From Isoperla grammatica (lineage: Eukaryota; Arthropoda; Insecta; Plecoptera; Perlodidae): 64,000 nt of DNA. The position numbers were made by a program, and so were the translations under genes. The notes under the pieces are model-generated. The model was not told where the DNA came from. It did no database searches and saw only the letters and a program-made list of their open reading frames with translations. Positions 8,372 to 18,200 of this stretch are shown in pieces. The stretch is from NCBI GenBank assembly GCA_945910005.1, contig OX246747.1, positions 32,928,750 to 32,992,749 on the forward strand, in the 5' to 3' direction. Numbering within the stretch: position 1 is the stretch's first letter; each line of letters begins with the position of its first letter.

Positions 8372-11248
8372 ATGTATTACATGAATAGTCAAAGTTTAGT
8401 AAAACACAGAGATGAGTTAGCTAACTTACTACAGATAAAGAAGCCTATAATCCTTTGCTTATCTGAAACTCGTGTAACTACTGATATTTTAAGTCCAGAC
8501 ACAGATATTGAAGGATATACAAGTGTGCATTGCTATTCCAGTACTAGGAGGACAGGAGGAGTGTCAATTTATATAGCTACAGACATAAAGTTTAAAGTAA
8601 TAGACAAAGAAATTACAGAGCCTAATTATTGGTGTTTAGTTATCAAATTGATAAGCAAACAGTTAGATTTAAAAAATGTGTACATAATTGTAATTTACCA
8701 TTCACCCAGTTCATCTCATGATGAATTCTTAGACTCTTTTGAAATTTTGTGTGAAAAATACCATTTGTTAAAAGGAAACATTATAATAACTGGTGATTTC
8801 AATATAATAATGTTAAAAGATACAAATCACGCCAGAAGACTTAATCAAATAATTAAATTATATGCCATGAAACAATGTGTTAATAGCCCTACAAGAATAT
8901 GTGAAACTAGTAGCACGATGATAGATTTAGTTATAACGACAGACCATGGCCTTGATGTTCATGTGGTTTCCCAGCCAACCATTACGGACCATGAATTGAT
9001 TCAGATTAATTTAACTAACCATACGAATGATGTGCAGGGAAAGCATACTATTAGAAAAAGGGATTATAACAAGTGTAGGGATCAGCTGAATATGTATCTA
9101 ATAGATCGAGATTGGTTATTTAACTCTGATGATGTAAATAGTGTAGCTAATAATTTTGTTCAAAATATTGTAACAGGTCTTGACCTTATTGCCCCTGCTA
9201 AAAATAGAGTGGTCACTACTCAAAGTTTGAAATACCCTTGGTTCAATAACATAGTAAGAGAAGTGCAAAAAGAAAGGGATTATAATTATGAGCGGGCAAA
9301 ATTAACTGGTAATATACAAGACTGGGCACATTATGAGATAGTTAGAAATAAGTTTACTGCTACACTTCGAGCAGAAAAATCGAAATACTATAAGAAGAGT
9401 ATAGATAACTCTGTAAATAATCCTAAAGAGATGTGGAAAACACTAAAAACCTTGATAAAAGGAAAAAATATTAATACTTGGAATGCTGAGACATGTGATA
9501 AAATTATATTTAGTAAGAATGGTGGTTATACAGACAATAATGTAGCTACTAACTTCAATAATTTCTTTGTAAATAGTATAAGTGAGATAGTAAATGATAT
9601 AGGTGGAGCTAATATTGATGATTTTGATGTAAATAAGATGCCTCAGGAGCCCACTTGCTCATTGAAGCAATTTGATCAAATTAATTTAAAACAGTTGAAA
9701 GAAATTGTAATGAATCTTAAACCTAAAAAGGGAACAGAAGAAGGTATATCTGTGGATATTTTAAAAGAATCATTTTGCACAGTTGGATATGGATTACTTC
9801 ATGTTATAAATACCTCGCTTCAATGTGGAATAATCCCTGATAGATGGAAATCATCCACTGTCATACCTATCCCGAAAGTGGTGGCGACAGTTAAGTGCAA
9901 TGAATTTCGACCTATTAATTGCTTACCTATTTATGAAAAAATTCTGGAGAAAGTTGTACATACTCAATTGTTACATTACTTTGAAAACAACAATTTGTTT
10001 TATGCCAATCAATCGGGCTTTAGGAGCAACCATTCATGTGAGACTTCATTACAACTCGCTATAAACAAATGGATGTATGATAAAGATAATGGTCTTTCAA
10101 CTGTTGTAGTGTTCTTAGACTTTAAAAGGGCATTTGAAACTATTAATAGAGACATTTTGTTACAAAAATTGAAACGCTATGGCATAAAAGATTCTGTATA
10201 TGATTGGTTTGTCAGTTATTTAGAAAACAGAAGTCAGCATACAGTTGTTGGTGAGATTACATCAGATGAAAAGGAAAATTTGTTTGGGGTACCTCAGGGT
10301 TCAGTTCTCGGACCTTTACTTTTTATAATATATATTAATGATATGTACACTAGTGTAGAATTAATATTTCTTAATTTGTTTGCTGATGATACCCTTATTT
10401 CTTACTCTGCAAAAGATATTCTCAATGTCATTCAAATTATAAATAGAAACTTAATGAGACTGTATAAATGGTTGTTAGTTAATAAGCTTAAACTTTATAC
10501 AATGAAATCAAAATGTATGATAATACTAGGAAACAGCAAAAGTGTGATATTACGAGCAGAAACAGAGCATTTAATCAGTATTTATCCTATATTGATTAAT
10601 GAAGAACAAATAGAATTAGTATACGAAATTAAATATCTAGGATGCATTATTGACGACAAGTTGTCTTTCATGAGTCATGCTAACTATATGATAAATAAAA
10701 TTAGTAAGAAAATTGGCTTTATGTCTAGAATAAGTGAACATTTATCAAGTTGGTCATTGAAATTAATTTATAATACAATAATCTGTCCACATTTTGAATA
10801 TTGTAGTAGCATAATGTTAAGCTTAAATGAGAGACAAATGAATGCATTGCAATGTTTGCAGAATAAAGCAATGAGAGTTATATTGAAATGTAATAAGTAC
10901 ACAAGTATAAAGATTATGTTGAGAACATTGAATTGGATGAGTGTAAGACAGAAGATTCATTACAATGCACTAGTATTTATATTTAAATTAAAGAATGACT
11001 ATTTGCCAGCATATTTTAATGAGTTTAGATCATACAATAATAATGTACATAATCATATAACAAGGTCAATTAATAATTTCAATGTAAAACATTTAAATAA
11101 AACTGCAACACAAAAGTCCATATTTTATGCTGGATTAAGAATGTTTGACCATCTGCCCGGACATATAAAAAATATTAAAATAAAAAACTTTCAAAAATTT
11201 AAATCAGAAGCAAAAAAATATGTATTTAAACATCAATTGTACAATTAA
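8372..11248 (+). CDS. Non-LTR retrotransposon ORF2: endonuclease-reverse transcriptase
   Basis: A 958-aa frame counted from the first ATG; translation may instead begin by readthrough from ORF1. Residues about 1-220 are an apurinic/apyrimidinic-type endonuclease with NSQSL, LSETR, GDFN and a C-terminal TDHELI motif. These correspond to the conserved Asn, Glu, Asp-Asn and Asp-His catalytic positions. Residues about 480-760 are a reverse transcriptase with FRPINCLPIYEKILEK, SGFRSNHSC, FLDFKRAFET, GVPQGSVLGPLLF and the catalytic FADD at about 670-673. The C-terminal region is typical for the group. It nicks target DNA and copies element RNA in place. No frameshift or stop is seen. Confidence 0.92.
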   Translation: MYYMNSQSLVKHRDELANLLQIKKPIILCLSETRVTTDILSPDTDIEGYTSVHCYSSTRRTGGVSIYIATDIKFKVIDKEITEPNYWCLVIKLISKQLDLKNVYIIVIYHSPSSSHDEFLDSFEILCEKYHLLKGNIIITGDFNIIMLKDTNHARRLNQIIKLYAMKQCVNSPTRICETSSTMIDLVITTDHGLDVHVVSQPTITDHELIQINLTNHTNDVQGKHTIRKRDYNKCRDQLNMYLIDRDWLFNSDDVNSVANNFVQNIVTGLDLIAPAKNRVVTTQSLKYPWFNNIVREVQKERDYNYERAKLTGNIQDWAHYEIVRNKFTATLRAEKSKYYKKSIDNSVNNPKEMWKTLKTLIKGKNINTWNAETCDKIIFSKNGGYTDNNVATNFNNFFVNSISEIVNDIGGANIDDFDVNKMPQEPTCSLKQFDQINLKQLKEIVMNLKPKKGTEEGISVDILKESFCTVGYGLLHVINTSLQCGIIPDRWKSSTVIPIPKVVATVKCNEFRPINCLPIYEKILEKVVHTQLLHYFENNNLFYANQSGFRSNHSCETSLQLAINKWMYDKDNGLSTVVVFLDFKRAFETINRDILLQKLKRYGIKDSVYDWFVSYLENRSQHTVVGEITSDEKENLFGVPQGSVLGPLLFIIYINDMYTSVELIFLNLFADDTLISYSAKDILNVIQIINRNLMRLYKWLLVNKLKLYTMKSKCMIILGNSKSVILRAETEHLISIYPILINEEQIELVYEIKYLGCIIDDKLSFMSHANYMINKISKKIGFMSRISEHLSSWSLKLIYNTIICPHFEYCSSIMLSLNERQMNALQCLQNKAMRVILKCNKYTSIKIMLRTLNWMSVRQKIHYNALVFIFKLKNDYLPAYFNEFRSYNNNVHNHITRSINNFNVKHLNKTATQKSIFYAGLRMFDHLPGHIKNIKIKNFQKFKSEAKKYVFKHQLYN

Positions 11249-11401
11249 AAATATTTTATGGTAAATATAATTTGTAAGTATATTGTATATTAATTGATAG
11301 TTATAATAAGATAACTGTGTAAATGTATGTATGTATGACAATAATAGCTGGTGAAGCTAAATAAACACAATCTTATGTTATCTTATCTTATCTTATCTTA
11401 T

Positions 11402-11432
<31 letters not shown>

Positions 11433-11435
11433 TAT
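11249..11435 (+). repeat. 3' UTR and TTATC-repeat tail of the non-LTR element
   Basis: After the ORF2 stop comes an AT-rich trailer with AATAAA near 11360, then about a dozen CTTAT/TTATC pentamers up to 11435. Simple-repeat 3' tails are common in CR1/L2/I-type elements, where poly(A) is absent. Confidence 0.8.
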
Positions 11436-12090
11436 CGTCAGTAGAGCCTGGCCCCACTCTTTTGTGATTGTTACGGGAGGGAGTCGAACCGAGTAGTCTG
11501 ATTGGTAATTTATGATTTAGTTCAGTCAGCGTAGGGCAGAGAGGGGCTGACTGGGGTATGACGTAGGAATCTAGGTGCGAGGGAGCACGTGTGTAATTCG
11601 GGGCATTCAATCATGGAACGGAAGAGGAGGTAGACCTGTGCCAAGGTGGAACGGTGGAAAGGACGACGGAAGACCCAGAGGGAAGGACATGGAGGCTGAT
11701 CGTGGACCTCAACGACGGAGCCAAACCACAACACGGGGTCGGAGTCAGCCACCGGGGAGCCAAGGTATAGGGGTTACCACAGCTACCCTCTAGATAGGAA
11801 AGTTAAGTTCATCAGACCTAGAATGTCCATAGACAGATTCGCCATAACTCAGCCACGTAGAATAAATGTGTATTCTAATAAATTGCGGTTCCTCTATTGT
11901 TTGAACCAAAGTCTAGTCAATCTAAGACCTAAACTGCCTGAATTGGTATGATCCGATCCCTATGATGTGAGAACCACCCCTAATGCTACGCCCCAGTACT
12001 TCTACGGGTCTGTCGACTTTGGAGTCCGTGGGTTCGAGGCCGAGCCGACGGAATTAGATGGATGTCACGGTAGGTTCTCGCTATCTAACA
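11436..12090 (+). mobile_element. Solo LTR, right fragment
   Basis: It ends in CTAACA just before ATAT (12091-12094), the same 4-bp duplication seen before 6461. The segment from about 11860 has an AATAAA signal followed by CGGTTCCTC, then ATTG, TGAACC and AGTCTA. The R-U5 part of the complete gypsy LTR (13440 onward) shows these in the same order. So this is the LTR of a related but distinct gypsy family, reduced to a solo copy by LTR-LTR recombination and later split. Small open frames on both strands here are incidental. Confidence 0.65.
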
Positions 12091-12784
12091 ATATCAATAG
12101 ATTTAAAAACTGATGGTGTATTTCTATTCAAAATGATCCAGAGATTACGATAAGACTATAAAAATCATCAAAATCTAAAAATAATATTTCCCGCCGAAAT
12201 ACGGCTTAGTCTATATATACCCTTTGAAAATTATCAAAATAGCTTGTCCTTTAGATTTGGCTGATACTTCGTTAAATGAAAGATCTTATCCAGGAAATGA
12301 CGAATAAATGAAATTAAGATGATAAATGATTCTACTCTGGCCCTAGGGCCACTTCAAGAATTTCCCCCAAATTATTCTTTTTGTAATTGCAAGACCAAAT
12401 ATCAATGGATTTAGAAACTGATGGTGTATTTATATTCAAAATTATTCAGAGATTACGATAAGATTATGAAAATCATCAAAATCCAAAAATAATATTTCCC
12501 GCCGAAATACGACTTACGACCCTTTGAAAATTTTCTAAATAGCTTGCTTCTTCGATTTGGCTGATGCTTCCTTAAATAAAAGATCTTATTCAGGAAATGA
12601 CTAATGAGTGAAATTTAGATTATACATGTTTATACTCTGGCCCTAGGGCCACTTCAAAAATTTCCCCCAAATTATTCTTTTTGTAATTGCATGACCAAAT
12701 ATCAATGGATTTAGAAACTGATGGTGTATTTCTATTCAAAATGATCCAGAGATTACGAACAGATTATAAAAATCATCATAATAT
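12091..12784 (+). repeat. ~300-bp tandem repeat array, middle block
   Basis: Two to three units of the array described from 5786, with unit starts near 12346 and 12645. It is broken at 12784/12785 by the gypsy element and continues at 24883. Confidence 0.85.
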
Positions 12785-13164
12785 TGTAATGTTCAGGGTG
12801 AAACTTGTGTTTTTTTCACATTTTTTTTAGTTTATGTTCGTGATTTATGCTATTTGATCCAAGACATGATGAAGCAATACTCATAACATTTTCTGTTTTG
12901 TGTTTGTACTGCTTGCAATCAGGTTAATGCTGAGGTTGCTATTGTGTCACCACCAATCTAGTGTCACAACTATAACATTTCAACTACTGACTCTTGCATA
13001 ATAATCATAATAATTGTTTGGTAATTATGCTGTGTCAGGGGTTGTGTGGGGGGTCCCAGGCTTGATTATTGTTGATGGTTGATAGCTTTGGGGCTTGGGT
13101 TTGTGTGGTGACCAACGTCATGTGGCGGGGAAAAGGCTAGAGAGAGGGGATAGCAGGAGGGGGG

Positions 13165-13171
13165 TATAAAA
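13165..13171 (+). promoter_or_regulatory. TATA box of the 5' LTR promoter
   Basis: TATAAAA preceded by a G-rich stretch, about 270 bp before the AATAAA. Transcription would start roughly 25-30 bp downstream. Confidence 0.7.
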
Positions 13172-13439
13172 GATGGGCACATTGCTCAAACCGGGGTGGT
13201 AACATCTGAAGTGCACAAGGAGGTCCTGTGAGTCGGCGGTGAAGGACAGGAAGACGGACTTACGTGGAAGCTACAAGGGAGCCGCAAGAGAGCTGTACAG
13301 CCGTCGACGAAGGGGTACCTCCGGAATGTCAAGGTAGTGCACAAACGGGATATGGGAACGTATGTAGTTGTATAAGCTAGTTAAACCTACACCGGGTCGC
13401 CACATCATTGTCTATTGGTTAAATTATCAGTAATCATTA

Positions 13440-13445
13440 AATAAA
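13440..13445 (+). promoter_or_regulatory. Polyadenylation signal of the LTR (5' copy)
   Basis: AATAAA within the LTR; the 3' copy is at the equivalent position, about 24719-24724. It would be used in the 3' LTR and bypassed in the 5' LTR. Confidence 0.6.
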
Positions 13446-13603
13446 TACGGTTCCTCATTGCTGTCTGAACCTAGTCTAATTAATTCACACCCTGAAATCC
13501 AGCTTCCTCAGGCATTGTACCGATCCCCTGTTGTACTATTTCACTAGAATTGAGAGTTGCGCCCCTGCAAGCTCTACCTGTGAATCCTGGTACACAACAA
13601 AGT

Positions 13604-13617
13604 TGGTAGAGGCGCCG
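13604..13617 (+). other. Candidate primer-binding site
   Basis: TGGTAGAGGCGCCG lies five bases after the LTR end. Primer-binding sites normally begin TGG, the complement of the tRNA CCA end. I could not match the rest to a particular tRNA, so the primer is unidentified. Confidence 0.45.
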
Positions 13618-13915
13618 TTTTTTTTTTTTAAACTTTGTTTTATTGTTCTTGCATGTCTGACGAAGTTGGTTTCAGTTTCATTGTTAAAGTTTCTTTTTAG
13701 TTTTATTTTTATTTTTTTTGATTTCATTTATTTATTTATTTTTCTCCTTGTTTGTTCGATTTGGCGAACCTGTGTAGCTGTGTAGAGGCACGCTCTGTTG
13801 TGTAATTGTTGTAAACGATATCAGCTGAGGCAGTGATTATTCGTTGTGCATTCCTATACAGAGGTAGTGTTACACGTTGCTCTCTTCGTTGTTTTTTTCT
13901 CTGGCTGTACGTGCT

Positions 13916-13926
13916 TACTCGTGAGT
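13916..13926 (+). promoter_or_regulatory. Candidate major splice donor upstream of gag
   Basis: CTC|GTGAGT with the cut after 13920, 12 nt before the first gag ATG at 13933. This is where retroviruses place the donor for env messages, and three good acceptors lie downstream at 20441, 20998 and 23519. Confidence 0.5.
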
Positions 13927-13932
13927 CGGTCT

Positions 13933-15237
13933 ATGTGTAACATTCCCGACGATCGAACTCTCCGCCGGCTGTTACGAGATTTAGGTGAACCTCACCCCGG
14001 GGATAATCTTTCTGAACGGGAAAGATTGCTTGAGTGGTGTCACCGGCGTGAGTTAGCGGAGCAGGCTTTGTTAGACGCCGGATTAGATCGTGAGTGTTAT
14101 TTGGCTCCTCTCCCCGAGGACGAAAATCGTGTTCCATTGCAGGAGCCCGTTGAAGCGGTTTTACCACGAGACACGATGACAGCAGCAATGCCTTTTTCTA
14201 TGGCACCCATGACACCTTTCCTTCCTGGGGTAGATGATGCAGAGCGTTGGGTGTCGGTGTTCGAACGTATGGCGGCAGCTCACTCACTACCCCAGGATCG
14301 TTGGGTATTGGTGTTCCCATGTTTGTTACGTGGGCGTCAGTTGTCCTGGTTTGAGACGTTGGAGCGCCGACGGTTGGCGTTGGTGGCTGGAGACCCTCCA
14401 CAGCCGTCGCCGCTGACATGGGGGCCCTTGCGAGATCTCTTTGTCAAAACTTGGGGGCAGCAGAGTGCATCACGCCATGACAAAACGGGGGCACTGGCCC
14501 AGTTGTTCCAGCTTGATGGGGAGCCCGTGACGGCGTATGTTTTTGACAAATTGGCGTTGTGTGATCGGGTTGATATAAACATGTCCAACGCAGAGCGCGT
14601 GGATTGGGTTGTCGGTGGCCTGCGCGCCGACATGGCCGAAGGAATTGTTGGGTTAACGTTTCCTGACGTAGATAGCTTGCTGCTCCGTCTTTGTGAGGTG
14701 GAGAGAATCCGTAGTCGCGCTAATAAGGGTGCAGGGTCTGCAAGCTGGGGGGTTCCTGTGAACCCTGTGCTGGCGTCCCGGGACTCCGAAATGTCCGTGC
14801 TCATGCGGATGGTGCGGGATATAGACCGGGATGTCAAGTCCCTGCGGGATCGGGTAGACCAGGGGGCCCAGGCAGCGACTCCCGACACGGCAACTCCACA
14901 GGCGGCGACTCCTCAGACAGCGAAGCCCCAGGCGGCGAGCAACACCGGGGCGCCTGCCGAGGGGTTGCAGGACTTGTTGAAAGCCTTCGCAGCAGAGGTC
15001 CGGGCACAGGGGCAGCATTCACAACCCGGGAATCCAGCATCAAACAAAGCTCAGGCGAAGGGTGGACGGCCTAATCTGCGAGGGGTTAATGGTTCCCCCA
15101 TTTGTTATTTTTGTAATCGGTCGGGCCACATCCAGCGTGATTGTACGGACATGAGAACGGCTCGAGAGCAGGCTCGGCGGAGGGCGGATGAGGAACAGGG
15201 CTCTGGAAGTTCGTCTTCAGGGGCGGGAAACGCATAA
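13933..15237 (+). CDS. gag: Gag polyprotein of the gypsy element
   Basis: 434 aa from the first ATG in frame; the open frame begins further upstream but without an ATG. The central region, about residues 100-250, looks like a Ty3/gypsy capsid (Retrotrans_gag) domain, including the WVSVFERMAAAH, RQLSWF and VTAYVFDKLALC segments. A Thr/Pro/Gln-Ala low-complexity linker follows. A CCHC zinc knuckle, CYFCNRSGHIQRDC, lies near residue 392. It forms the particle shell and packages RNA. The stop at 15235-15237 is four bases past a G GGA AAC slippery site, so a fraction of ribosomes would continue into pol in the −1 frame. Confidence 0.9.
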   Translation: MCNIPDDRTLRRLLRDLGEPHPGDNLSERERLLEWCHRRELAEQALLDAGLDRECYLAPLPEDENRVPLQEPVEAVLPRDTMTAAMPFSMAPMTPFLPGVDDAERWVSVFERMAAAHSLPQDRWVLVFPCLLRGRQLSWFETLERRRLALVAGDPPQPSPLTWGPLRDLFVKTWGQQSASRHDKTGALAQLFQLDGEPVTAYVFDKLALCDRVDINMSNAERVDWVVGGLRADMAEGIVGLTFPDVDSLLLRLCEVERIRSRANKGAGSASWGVPVNPVLASRDSEMSVLMRMVRDIDRDVKSLRDRVDQGAQAATPDTATPQAATPQTAKPQAASNTGAPAEGLQDLLKAFAAEVRAQGQHSQPGNPASNKAQAKGGRPNLRGVNGSPICYFCNRSGHIQRDCTDMRTAREQARRRADEEQGSGSSSSGAGNA

Positions 15238-15269
15238 CCCCGCCAGGGGGGGAGGCTTCCCTGGTGGGG
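15225..15269 (+). promoter_or_regulatory. −1 ribosomal frameshift signal for Gag-Pol
   Basis: GGGAAAC at 15225-15231 is read in the gag frame as G GGA AAC, a canonical X XXY YYZ heptamer that is also used at a simian betaretrovirus gag-pro junction. After a 6-nt spacer, 15238-15248 (CCCCGCCAGGG) pairs with 15259-15269 (CCCTGGTGGGG) as an 11-bp stem with one G-U pair and a 10-nt loop. The pol frame is open from 15192 onward, overlapping gag. Confidence 0.85.
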
Positions 15270-18200
15270 GGTAGTACGAGGAGGCGTGGGGTCCGGCATC
15301 GCAGATCACGTGGTCGGAATTGTTGGGTCTGTCGTTGCCGGGGGCACGTAAAGGTGTCTTGCCCCATGCGAGGTAAGCGTCTTGCGCAGAGGGAGCGTCT
15401 TGCCCACAGGAGGGAGTATTTACATGGTTTTCGGGACTTGTATTTATTCATCGTGCGGGAGGGCCTGAAAGGTGATGAATCCAGTACAGGGGTAGTTGGC
15501 GCTGTTGATAAGGGCGCCGACAATCGGGACACGATTTCAGGCGTGGGGCTGTCATCTACTTCTCTTGACGTGGTTGTTGTTCGTACTTTAGGCTCACTTA
15601 AAGTTCCGGTGGAGCTAGAAGGGGTAGTAATGAGTTCGCTGGTTGATTCAGGCGCTGGTCTTTCATGCATTAATGCTAGCAAAGTTCGTCATTGTGAGCT
15701 TCAACCAGTGAAGGGGTTGCTACTTCGTACTGCGGATAACTCCGTTTTGAAGGTGGTTGGACAGGCGTGTGGAGTCGAGTTGCTGATTGAAGGGGTGAAA
15801 TTCACCATGGATTTCATTGCAGTGGAAGGTCTCTCCGTTGAGTGCCTGTTAGGAAACGATTTCTGTCTGCGGTACGGCGCGGTGATCGATTACCAATCTT
15901 GCCATGTACTTATGTACATAGGGGATGCCTGTATTCGCGTTCCATTCGGGGAACAGTCGATCAATGTTCCTCTAGACGACAAAGACGAGTCGGAGCGTCC
16001 CTTGTCGGTCATTCAGACTTTTGAGTCTGAGTCGTTGGAGCTGATAGCCGTGAGAGAAGTCACTGTTGGGCCGGGACAGATAGCACAGGTGGGTTTCACA
16101 ATTAAGGGTGGCCTATTGCCTGAGTCAGGTATTTTTGAACCTCGACCTGCCTTGTTGTCTAGGAAAGGTTTGTTAGTGGCTCCAATGTTATTGTCATCAG
16201 TGGTCGCTGGTTCGATGCCCGTAGCTAACGTTTCATCTCAGTCTGTCGTGCTTTATGCTGGCACTCGTCTTGGCGAGATAGAGCCAGCTGAGTTGATACG
16301 TTCTCAGTCGGTAGACGTCGTGTCTCCTGAGTCAGCTGACGGTGACATTCCTGCGCGACCGACTGACCGCGATGATAATGCTGATGTTGCTTCTCTTGAC
16401 GTGAACTTACACATGCCAGATGACTCACGTGCGCGCTTGCAGGCTTTGCTGTTGAAATATCATGACGTGTTTGCTTGGACTCCCGAGTTGATTGGCCGTG
16501 CTAACATTGGAGAATGTGATGTTGAATTGAAAGATACGACTCCTGTTCACATGCAGCCGTATCGAGTGAGTCCAGGGGAACGGGAGGTTATTAAGACACA
16601 TATTCAGGACATGTTGAGGGCAGGTGTTATTTCTCCATCCACGTCTGAGTGGTCCAGTCCCATCGTGTTAGTGCGTAAGAAGAACGGGAAGTTACGTCTT
16701 GTGGTTGATTTTCGTAAGGTCAATCTTAAGGTCAAAGGCTATAGTTATCCTAGTGCTAATGCAGACGATCTCCTCGCGTGCTTGGAGGGCTGTAGTATGT
16801 TTTCAACCCTTGACTTACAGAGTGGATTTTGGCAATTAGGTTTAACCCCACGAGCTAAAGAAATATGTAGTTTCTCCTGTTGTGAGGGGTTGTTTAAATT
16901 TGAAGTTCTACCGTTTGGTATTTCTACAGCCCCAGCTCTTTTCCAGGCCGCTATGGACAAGATCTTAGGAGGGTTGAAATTTTCTCATTGCATTGTTTAT
17001 CTCGATGACGTGTTAGTGAAGGGTCGTGGGTTCGACGATCATCTGGAGAAGTTGGAACTGGTTCTACAGCGGTTTCGGCGCGCGAATGTGACATTAAACC
17101 CGGAGAAATGTTCTTTTGGCTACAGGGAGGTTAAGATTCTCGGTCACATCGTGAGTGCTGAGGGGGTGAGTCCCAATCCCGACACGGTTAGTGCGGTGAA
17201 AAATTTTCCAGTGCCTACAAAATTAAAACAGGTTCGTTCGTTTGTGGGTTTGGCTTCGTTTTACAGGAAATTTGTGCCGAATTTTAGTCAGATTTGTGCA
17301 CCCCTAACGGCTTTGACGAAGAAGGACATACGTTTTCATTGGGGTCCTGAGCAGGAGGGGGCGTTTCGCACATTGCAGGACAAGCTTCTTTCCGCCCCTG
17401 TCCTAAGACATTTTTCAGACACGGCGCCCACTCAGTTGAGAACGGATGCTTCGCGAGAGGGTTTAGGGGCTGTTATTTTACAGCAGTTTGACTCCGAGTG
17501 GCATCCAATTGGTTATGCCTCTCGAAGGTTAACTAATGCGGAAGTTAACTATGGAGTTACAGAGCTGGAGTGTTTGGCTATTGTCTGGGCGGTAAAGTAC
17601 TTTCGTCACTTTTTGTGGGGACGTCCGTTCCAGGTAGTAACAGATCACTGCGCACTGTGCTTCCTACGGAAGAACAGTGAGCGAGGGGGACGTTTGGCAC
17701 GCTGGAGTATTTACTTGCTGGACCACCAGATGGAAGTTGTGTATAAGTCGGGTAAGCTACATCTTGATGCAGATTGCATGAGTAGGTTGTTGCCTGAAGG
17801 GGGTCCGGAGCCAGAGAATATTGAGGACGACATGGAGGTTATGACCACTCCTGTTCACATCGATGAGATAGCCCGGGCGCAGCAGGGGGATGTTCATCTT
17901 GCCGAACTGATTGCGGCTATGACGGATCCTGACGCTGCTACTTCTAAGGTACGTCGGCAAACGAGAAGTTACGTGTTGGAGAACGGAGTTTTGTACCGGA
18001 AGAATTTCGTTCCTAATGGACCGAGTAAGCTTCTTGTTGTGCCTGACAGTATGAAGGTCGAGCTTCTCTACGATGCCCATGATAGTCCGGCTGGCGGGGG
18101 GCACCTGGGCTATATGAAAACCTATGGCAAGCTTCATTCGCGATACTATTGGGACAACATGGCTCGGGAGGTTCTCAGTTATGTCAAAAGTTGTGGCGAC

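Larger units (their letters stand above)
6603..11435 (+). mobile_element. Full-length non-LTR retrotransposon (jockey/CR1 group)
   Basis: A 4.8-kb element with a ~120-bp 5' leader, ORF1 (SAP domain, coiled coil, CCHC knuckles), a single UAG, ORF2 (apurinic endonuclease plus reverse transcriptase) and a 3' tail of TTATC repeats. The putative target duplication is TCGTCAG at 6596-6602 and 11435-11441. Both frames are uninterrupted, so the copy looks young and potentially active. It lies within the solo LTR, making it the later insertion. Family assignment rests on domain order and a FADD reverse-transcriptase motif; jockey, CR1 and relatives cannot be separated by eye. Confidence 0.85.
12785..13599 (+). 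repeat. 5' LTR of the gypsy element
   Basis: TG at the start and CA at the end, 815 bp. It contains a TATA box at 13165-13171 and an AATAAA at 13440-13445, so U3, R and U5 are in normal order. No difference from the 3' LTR was noticed on reading. Confidence 0.93.

Noticed and set aside
6461..12090. A complete LTR element with the ORF1/ORF2 pair as its genes
   Set aside because: The enclosed genes are non-LTR type with an endonuclease, and the outer TG...CA pieces together make only one LTR length.
14337..15682. Minus-strand frames of 120-198 codons opposite gag and pol
   Set aside because: Antisense shadows of the coding frames, with proline/serine/arginine composition expected from the complement.
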